Part shown: positions 20,047 through 26,719 of the stretch, one piece after another
Position numbering within the stretch: position 1 is the stretch's first letter
Layout of the letters: each line of letters begins with the position of its first letter
Made by a program: the position numbers and the translations under genes
The notes under the pieces: generated by a model
The model's input: only the letters and a program-made list of their open reading frames with translations
The model's database searches: none
What the model was told of the DNA's origin: nothing
DNA from: Spongospora subterranea
Taxonomy: Eukaryota > Endomyxa > Phytomyxea > Plasmodiophorida > Plasmodiophoridae
DNA length: 26,719 nucleotides
Direction: 5' to 3'
Assembly: GCA_900404475.1 (NCBI GenBank)
Contig: OUQQ01000242.1
Span: 1 to 26,719 of the forward strand

Positions 20047-20451
20047 ATGACGAATGGTGTTCTGGTCTACGCTGGTGATGAGAGGGAATTCCAAAGGAAA
20101 ACGGCCAGCGACGTTTTCGTTGAATTTGAAGCTGCGGAATGGTCCCGAATCGACCTTGTTCGTTCATGGATCGCCAAGGCGTTTCCGTACTTGGCGTTCG
20201 TGACAAGGGTTAGGGGTCATTTGGTATATCGTACACGATATCTTGATATCAACACCCTCTTCAATCACCTCTTCATCAACATGACCAATCTGGTACTACG
20301 AATCGCTGTTCGTTCTGTACCTCGGCAGGACGAGGTTGATGCCATCTCGGAAGGATCCTCATCGTCAACTGATGATCCCAATGTTCTAATCCCAACCGAT
20401 GATCCGCCCAATGAGCCGCAATCTTCTCCAGCCGAATTCCCCCCGCTGTAA
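20047..20451 (+). CDS. unknown protein, right copy of the inverted gene pair
   Basis: The frame from 20047 gives 134 aa (135 from the ATG at 20044), starting MTNGVLVYAGDE. The core matches the left copy: VFVEFEAAEWSRIDLVRSWI, AFPYLAFV, LVYRTRYLDINTLFNHLFIN and MTNLVLRIAVRSVP. The tail is acidic and Ser/Pro-rich (SSSSTDDPNVLIPTDDPPNE) and keeps the frame that the left copy lost, so this looks like the more intact copy. An AATAAA follows the stop by about 20 bp. No family was recognised, and no signal or membrane segment is visible. It is divergent from the left copy across a roughly 150-bp shared and palindromic promoter. Confidence 0.62.
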   Translation: MTNGVLVYAGDEREFQRKTASDVFVEFEAAEWSRIDLVRSWIAKAFPYLAFVTRVRGHLVYRTRYLDINTLFNHLFINMTNLVLRIAVRSVPRQDEVDAISEGSSSSTDDPNVLIPTDDPPNEPQSSPAEFPPL

Positions 20452-20495
20452 TCCCAGCAAACATGTCCAATAAACGTCATTGTTCTTCCACACAA

Positions 20496-21194
20496 ACTCG
20501 GGCACTGCTTCCTTGATTCGAGCAGGTCCATTCCACTGTTGTCACCTAACTGACGTTGTGGCATTGCGTCAAGTTCGAAAGCACCCACAGCACAGCAAAA
20601 TCGGCTTTATGTGCACGCTGACGTGGGTTATCTGGGCGATGTGTCTCTTCTCGGGCCAGGGATGCAATCTGGCTGAAAGGTTCTACAAGTCCTACGGTAT
20701 CAACAGAAGATCTAGACGGTTCCAGGCTAAGGAACCGTTTGACCGATGTGCGTCGCGAAGTGCCCCCAGCCCGTCGCTGACGTCGCCAATTTTGTTGTTC
20801 AAGTGCAAGATAACCAGATTAGTCACTGATGTGCATTGACAACGCCTCAGTTTAATGCCGATTCTTTTCCACGTCACCACCGATCTTTTAGCTCAAACAG
20901 CACATGATAACACGGGTCTCGAGGGTCCAAGATGTTCGCCGGGAATGGACGGATCGTGGTGTTTACTGACTCGGTGGTCTGACTTTACCGATACTCGGGA
21001 GCCACTCGATCACTTGTTGGTCGAGTGTCCAACTAATGTCAGAAGTCGTTTACACCGGAAAGATGAGGACATGTTCACAAACATTCTGGAGTTTCTCCTC
21101 ACTAAAGGAGGGGACTTCTGTACCGCCCCTTCTTGTGATACATTCACAAGATTGTGTGTGTGTGTTTGTTGGAACCCGAGTCCAGGCTCGTATT
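20496..21194. mobile_element. insertion in the right arm with retroelement-like traces
   Basis: This segment interrupts the right arm of the inverted duplication and has no counterpart on the left. One plus-strand frame (20855-21238) contains TREPLDHLLVECPTNVRSRL, then DEDMFTNILEFLLTKGG. This resembles the C-terminal end of non-LTR element polyproteins (E..HLLLECP...). Another stretch gives HADVGYLGD, reminiscent of copia RNase H. The end carries a short TG repeat (about 21154-21166). No intact element, terminal repeat or target duplication was identified. Confidence 0.4.
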
Positions 21195-21243
21195 CCTGGG
21201 TAGCGCCATCTGCCCAATTTCATCGTTCACTCGGGTGAAAATC

Positions 21244-21456
21244 ATGTCGGACAGAAACGATTGCTCAGCAATTGACGCCGGGGGGAAGCGCCCTCTATGG
21301 TTGTTCCGCCTATATCCGTATCCGACGGGCACCGATTCGCGCTGAAGCTCGTGCCAACGATGCCAACGTTCGACGGGGATTCACAGAGGCCGCCGCCGGC
21401 GTCAAACTCACCCGAAGATCGCGGAAACACGGTCAAATGACCTGATCCACCTTACG
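21244..21456 (+). pseudogene. POP7 exon 1 pseudogene
   Basis: It begins ATGTCGGACAGAAACGA, like the intact copy on the other strand (MSDRDD...). It then carries one extra base near GCCGGGGGGAAGC, which shifts the frame, and a net 10-bp deletion further on. In the shifted frame the POP7 sequence (YIRIRRAPIRAEAR, RRGFTEAAA) is still readable. The exon-1 donor region survives but exon 2 is absent. It sits about 140 bp from the 3' end of the DHTKD1-like gene and cannot encode a working POP7. Confidence 0.85.
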
Positions 21457-21594
21457 CCATCAAAGCAGGTGAAAATCGCCAGTCGTTGATACACTCAACT
21501 TAATATGGCGACGATCAACGAATCCGCATGGCAAAACAGCTCCAAGACTGTCATTTATCGTCCGACGCCAGGTATCCGCTAACGAGATATCGCC

Positions 21595-24500
21595 CTATTT
21601 ATTGTTAGCGAAGAACTCGTTGATAACAGACCTGGCTTCCTCCCGGTGCACATTGGGCGCTCCAACTGCCTGTAAAAGTGTCAGAGAAATCCATAACAGC
21701 GGTGCGCGAATGACGAACAGGAGACGCGGACGTCGGACGACCAATATATTCGATGGTTCCGACTCCAAGTGCAGATTGGGCGACGTTTCTCAAGCGCGGG
21801 GAGACGAAACTCCATGCGCCAGCGTTAGCGGGCTCTTCCTGAATCAAAATTTTACATTGCTTCTACGCGAGAAAGCCGAATGGATTTGTGGTTTACCTGA
21901 ACCCAAGAAATGCTTCGAATGGCAGAATACTGGCTCAGCTCAGATGCGATGATGGAAAACGGGAAGGGACACAGCTCCTAGAAGCGGCATCGAAATCAAT
22001 CGCGAGCTGGAACCAAATCTGGGCCAGATCGTCACCTCGATGCGGATAATCGCATAGCTGTTCGGCTCGGCTGTTTCCCGCCTCTGCTTGACCAGGTCGT
22101 AGTAGATCTTCCCCGAGCAGAACGCCACGTGTTTCACTCTGATCCCCAGTTAGCAAGCGGTCGAAACACAGCCCATGACGGGAGCACAAACTGGTCGGGG
22201 GCAGTGTGGTTGGAGAACACGGGGACAAAATGAGTTCCAGGGGCCTAGCAATTAGAACGTCAAATGCACGAGAACAATGGAAAAAAACAGGTTTTACCAT
22301 ATCCTGCAGAGACGATACGGCTTCGGGCATCCTCAGAAGCGTCTTCGGGGCGATTACAACCAGGGGTTTGCGAAATGGCCTCAACATCTAAAATTTGAAA
22401 ACAGCGTCGGTGAAACACAACATCAATCAATCCAATTCAACGAAACTTGTCGACGTAAAGCGTGAAAGTAATTGGCGGGAGTGGTGCAGTTCACGATGGA
22501 CATGTTCACCAAGGAATCGTGCATAGCGAATTCGTTGCTGTCACAAAGCTGTGTGTTTTAGGGGAAATCATCCATTCGGAGAACGCAACGAGAGCCGGGC
22601 GGTTTCCGACCTGAAGAATCCGTTCGACCTTGGCGCTTGAATGTTCAGGTCCAGCACCGTCTGTAGAGAATGCGAATCAGAATGGCTCCGAAGTAAGTTT
22701 CTATGCGCAATTTGCTCACCATATCCATGAGGAAGCAATAACACAATTCCGGATTGTCTGATCCATTTCGCTATAGCAAACCACAGTTATACACAAAAAA
22801 TCTCAGTTTCAGGGGAACGCGGGGACAATAAAACCTTCTCCGGTGGCAATGAAATTGTCCACGATGACTTGAGCAGGGTTCCAGAAATCACCAAACTTTC
22901 AGCACTAATGAGCAACGACGTACTTTCTAAACTGATTCCACGACATCACCTGCGCTTCCCATATATTCAGGTTCTGGGGTGAATGCCAGCTATATCCGAA
23001 CTGCATTTTATAGGTCAATTCCCACAAATTTCCAGCCAGTCCAGCGTACCTCGAATCCCAGGACGCCAGCCTCACTTAACGGGCTATTGACCGGGTAGAA
23101 TTTCGCATCGCCCAGCTCGGGACTGCAGAGGGGAGTGTATTGCTTGTCGTTGGTCTGGTCGGTAAGAGTGGCATGGCGCTGAGAGAACGTCCCTGATTCT
23201 GGCGCTGAAAATCAACAAATATGATCGGACAGGATTTTCACCTCGTTGCACATCTTGGCCAGCGAGTCGAACGTTGTAGCCATCGTGCAGCAGGCTTCCG
23301 ATCGCCATCGCTTCAGCCGTGGCCCAGTCCAGCGCATCGCCATCCGCGACCATCTGCCGCCTGGCCGCGATATGCGACTTGACGAGCCTCGGATGGACTT
23401 TGACATCGTCAGGGACGGTGACTGAGATCAACCCAATCTGTATCGGTCAAAACAAACGCCTTATCCATGGACCCGATCCCGTTCACCTTCTTCAGCAAAT
23501 TCGCATCAACACCGGTATCAATAACCCCAATCATGTCCTGCGCTTGCGCCATGCTGGTCCATCGCCCATTGAAATTCCATTTCTGACATCCACCCGTCAA
23601 ATATGAAGTCTTTTTCGTTAACTGGATGACATACCGGATCGGGGACAAACTTTTCTGATTCGTTCAGTTCGGCCTCGAGAAAGGCGTTGAGTTTTTTGTT
23701 CAACTTCTCCCGAACATGTCGCGACCGAACCCCTTTTTCAAAATCAGAACTGATTAGCCGTTTGGGCAGTTGGTAAACACACCAACATCAGCTACCTTTG
23801 CTCTGCAGTAACAGGGCGTATTTCTCGGCACACGATTTGCGTTTTCGGATGACCTCGTACATGGTGGGCTAGTATCGCTTCCATTTCAGCAGCATTCGGG
23901 TTTGAATGCGGACGAAATTATAATACCTGCGTGAACGCGGGCTCGTCCACTTCATTATGGCCGAACTTTCGGTAGGCGATCAGGTCCACGATGGCGTCCT
24001 TCTTGAATCGCTGGCGATATTCAACGGCCAATGCGCACGCCCGATGCGTCGCCTGATCAAACGCGTTCGTAAGGACACAATTGTTGAGACCGCAACAAAT
24101 GTCCACTCACTTCAGGATCGTCACCTTTGCACAAGAACAAGTCAGATTCGTTGGCGCCGTCGTGAAAATATGAGATGGTTTACCATTAACGTGAAGTATG
24201 GGGCATTGCAACATCAGCGCCACATCCGAGGAATAGGTCCCACTTCTGCTCCTGTATGGATCAGTTGTGAACCCGATCTGGTTGTTCAGGATCACGTGAA
24301 CCGTTCCTCCCGTATAGAAGCTGTCGAGTTGCGATAACTGCAACGACTCGGTGACAATTCCCTGAAACCTGAGTGAGACACGACCGGGGAGGGGGCGACC
24401 GCGACAGAGCGTCGTGTACCTGGCCAGCAAAAGCGGCGTCGCCATGGAACTGAACAGACATGCTCCGATCTGCGGCGGCGTCGTTATCCATATCCTGAAT

Positions 24501-25745
24501 GGCTCGAACTTTCCCTAGGGCGACTGGATTCACAGCCTATGAACGAGCGGCGCTAATCAAGTTGACGTGAAAAAAACAGTGAACAAGGGAAAGACGACCT
24601 CAAGATGACTAGGATTGTGCAGAACGGACACGTTCACCGATCCGGAATCGTACCGTTTGTTGACCGACGTCGCTGTGATTGCCCATTTGGTCGGCGAACA
24701 TCGTGTGCGGGGTGGGTGAGATGGGGCCTACCGAGGTGCGACACGACGTCATCGGAGCCGAGTTGGCCGGCGATCAGAGTGTGGCTCATCCCCTTGACTT
24801 TGGAGAAATACGATCTGGGCGGATAGTCGAGAATCGTCAGCAGAACATTGGATCGGCCTACATGTATCCGGGCCCCAATATCAGCAGCAAACGCCTTCCG
24901 AAATCGGCACCACAACTCACCTCTGTGCGGCATCCCAATCACCACATTCTTTATGGCGCTGGACGCCGCATTGGCTAAAATCGTCTGAATCGCCACGAGG
25001 AACACCTCCGACCCATCCAACCCGTATCGCTTGTACGAAACGAATTTCTTCTGCATGAACTCGTCCAATATCTCACTCTGAACTAACGGGACAATCTGTC
25101 GGGTTTGCGATTTTCAGTAAGTTGCACGACGTTTCTGACCCATTAGCGATAGCATGTTCAGCTGGGCCGAGGGCGTCAACGGCTGGGGCGTTCGCTCAAG
25201 GGCCTCCATCAGCCACTGCCGTTCTGCCATGTCCTGTTCAAGATCGTTCAGCACGCAGGGAGAGACGCCGAGAAATGTCGCAGAATAAACAACCTGGATG
25301 TGCATGAATTCGGCCCCGATCGTCTTACAGTATCGATGGCGAAGGAATTCCAGCAGGTTCGAAACAGTGGAATCCGCAGGAAACGCAGTCAAATTGCATC
25401 TGGCAATTGCTTCACTTCGGACAGTTTCCTCCAATTCCAGACGATGGAATTCAGGTTGCAGTTCAAGAACCGGTCTATAGTATTTGATTGTGACACGGTC
25501 AAGTAATTTTGGCATTTTCTGTTGAACGTACATGATCGGTTTTCGGCCAAGAGGATCAAGATCGGCTTGAAGGTGTCCATATCTACGATAGGCGTCAACT
25601 AAACTGGATACAGCTGCTACCTATTGGGCATTTGGCAAAAGTTTTATATATAGACGGCTATTGCCTTAACAGTTCATCGCAATACCTCCTGGGAGAAATA
25701 TCGATTTCTCAAACAGTTTCGTAGGGAAATTCGACGAGAGAGCAT
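21595..25745 (-). CDS. DHTKD1: DHTKD1-like 2-oxoadipate / 2-oxoglutarate dehydrogenase E1
   Basis: Twenty-six GT-AG exons, all phase-consistent, give 911 aa. The first exon (25745-25686) is a basic mitochondrial presequence, [20 protein letters not shown]. Then follow [22 protein letters not shown] (209-215), HNPSHLEAVNPVA (275-287), [10 protein letters not shown] (311-320) with [11 protein letters not shown] for ThDP binding, [24 protein letters not shown] (about 576-589), [14 protein letters not shown] (about 678-691) and [15 protein letters not shown] (848-862). NSPLSE, SSLQDMAPGT and LCPFP, and the length, favour the DHTKD1 branch (E1 for 2-oxoadipate, lysine/tryptophan breakdown) over classical OGDH. 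It decarboxylates the 2-oxoacid with ThDP and passes the acyl group to E2 in the matrix. The AATAAA overlaps the stop codon. Confidence 0.93.
24111..24124 (-). other. 14-nt microexon of the DHTKD1-like gene
   Basis: Between introns of 59 nt (24125-24183) and 58 nt (24053-24110), 14 bases supply the residues DDPE and part of a Gly in the conserved HVNGDDPE. Both sides have AG/GT borders. The flanking exons join correctly only if it is included. Confidence 0.88.
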
Positions 25746-26190
25746 GAGACTAAATTCGGACCCTGGAGAAATTACGAACTTTAAAGGCCAACGATCACAA
25801 GCCCGTGTTCCTTGAACCACAGGACAAGAGTCGAGTCGATGACTGGAGAGGGTTGAACCCGTTGGTCAGGGTGCGTGTGGTATAGCGTGTAGCGTTGACT
25901 GGGGAGAGTTGACCCTTAGTTACACCAATCGACTGGCGAACATGACGGGACAGCCAAGCACAGTCACCGTTCACAGTAGAGGGCGGGGTTCGCAGCCATC
26001 GGAAATGACGAGACGCCAGACGGGCCCATGTTCTCACTGCAACGCTGGTGCAGAATCGATTTTACTTCAGGGAGAATCGTCGGGCAAATTTATTGGCTTC
26101 TGAATGGTCGTCTCATGACATTCGACCTCCATGGGTTCGGAAACTGAGGATTTCGAGTTCGGAAAGAGCTGTGTGAGCCACAGCAGATCG
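25746..26190. other. intergenic region upstream of the DHTKD1-like gene
   Basis: It lies between the DHTKD1-like start and the stop of the next minus-strand gene, so it should hold the DHTKD1-like promoter. An 80-codon minus frame (25795-26037) has no recognisable features and is probably chance. Confidence 0.5.
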
Positions 26191-26719
26191 CTATGAAGAT
26201 GACCCATCTGAATCCACGTGATTCATATGGTAACCGTTTGCCGAAGAATGCTGATCACGAGACGCAGCAGCGTCATACGATCGCGGGATATGGACTTTGA
26301 TCGATGTTGACATTGCCGGAGAAATATTGCTGATTTTCTCTCTAGGAGAGTGCCGGATCGGGTTACTGCTCAATGGCAACGATGACGGGATGACGATCGT
26401 CCCACAGATGATGTCAGACATCAGGTCATGCGAGGCCGAGGGGATTATGTGAACCCGACAAGACTAGCAGGGGAACTCACTGGCTTGCATTAGATGATAA
26501 TGACGGAAGTTGACCTCGAACACTGTGATTTGGGCATATGTGTCATCGTAGACAGACGGCACAACTGCCGACGTGTCCACATTGAAGATGGCGTTAGTCA
26601 GAGGGGATATGTTCGGGTTGACGCGGCAATATGCAATTTGCCAGTCGCCAAACCGTTCAGCATACAATTTCATGGAAGGTTTCCGGACGAATACGTTCGT
26701 AATGCATGAATGGGATCCG
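26191..26719 (-). CDS. C-terminal part of a possible arrestin-domain protein (partial)
   Basis: The gene runs in from beyond the right edge. Two exons (26719-26515 and 26463-26191) join in phase across a 51-nt intron with a CTAAT branch-like motif, giving about 158 residues. The first part reads FVRKPSMKLYAERFGDWQIA, then NPNISPLTNAIF and VVPSVYDDTYAQITVFESCR. It continues VHIIPSASHDLMSDIICGTI and VIPSS. The alternating strands with PS...ITV....I..G.I.IP resemble the C-terminal half of arrestin-type domains, but this is weak. A hydrophilic Ser/His-rich tail ending DSDGSSS follows. The coding call is firmer than the family call. Confidence 0.55.

Larger units (their letters stand above)
19352..21470. 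repeat. imperfect inverted duplication of the POP7 / unknown-gene block
   Basis: The centre is near 19970. The left arm (about 19118-19945) holds, on the minus strand, the unknown gene and then POP7 exon 1. The right arm (about 19995-20495 and 21195-21470) holds the same order on the plus strand. The similarity covers coding sequence, the upstream 50 bp and a piece of 3' flank (CCCAGCAAA...), so it is DNA-level duplication, not only protein likeness. The right arm is split by about 0.7 kb of unrelated DNA and lacks POP7 exon 2. Arms differ by many substitutions and indels, so the event is not recent. Confidence 0.85.

Noticed and set aside
20024..20588. Minus-strand frames opposite the right unknown gene
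   Set aside because: They arise because the locus is an inverted duplication. The conserved protein reads on the plus strand here.
21485..21860. Plus-strand gene starting MATINESAWQNSS with a possible intron
   Set aside because: The region is covered by the well-supported last exons of the DHTKD1-like gene on the minus strand.
23084..24445. Fragmented short frames that look like a broken dehydrogenase pseudogene
   Set aside because: All fragments join through GT-AG introns of about 49-62 nt in consistent phase and keep every conserved motif, so the gene is intact.

Overview
The window is nuclear DNA of a eukaryote. Its genes are split by many short GT-AG introns, mostly about 41-65 nt. Many have a CTAAC, CTAAT or CTGAC branch-like motif shortly before the acceptor. 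I rebuilt the genes exon by exon by carrying reading phase and checking the protein against family knowledge. The clear families are SUMO protease, AP endonuclease, COG2, WS/DGAT acyltransferase, MADS-box factors, NUDIX hydrolase, RNase P/MRP POP7 and a DHTKD1-type E1 dehydrogenase. Together they indicate a compact-genome unicellular or early-branching eukaryote. The sequence alone does not fix the lineage. No prokaryotic, organellar, CRISPR or phage features were seen, and I found no convincing tRNA or rRNA.

Layout from left to right: the 3' end of a gene with 63-bp tandem repeats (1-426, +); a weak small gene (919-1254, -); an unrecognised 12-exon protein of 596 aa (1355-3728, +); a complete SENP6/7-like SUMO protease of 509 aa (4015-6005, -); a weak small gene (6158-6537, -); an ExoIII/APE-family endonuclease of 376 aa (6516-7852, +); COG2 of 610 aa (8351-10781, -); a SAM-domain protein with two membrane segments and a cysteine-rich tail (11253-12074, +); a WS/DGAT acyltransferase (12171-14120, -); MADS-box gene 1 (14391-14972, +); a single-exon NUDIX hydrolase (15217-15861, -); and MADS-box gene 2 (16193-16636, -).

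From 16.6 to 18.9 kb the DNA is gene-poor. It holds decayed Ty1/copia pieces, one of them as an inverted pair, and a 31-bp minisatellite. An inverted duplication follows: POP7 and an unknown gene on the minus strand (18872-19898) face a second copy of the unknown gene and a broken, truncated POP7 on the plus strand (20047-21456). The right arm carries an insertion of roughly 0.7 kb with retroelement-like traces. The right end is a complete 26-exon DHTKD1-like gene of 911 aa with a mitochondrial presequence and a 14-nt microexon (21595-25745, -). Last comes the 3' part of a possible arrestin-domain gene (26191-26719, -).

The genes are housekeeping functions (SUMO removal, base-excision repair, Golgi tethering, RNase P, lysine/tryptophan catabolism) mixed with two duplicated regulatory or unknown families. 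I see no operon-like system. The most unusual parts are the two-gene MADS set, the inverted duplication, the SAM-membrane-cysteine architecture and the unrecognised 596-aa protein.
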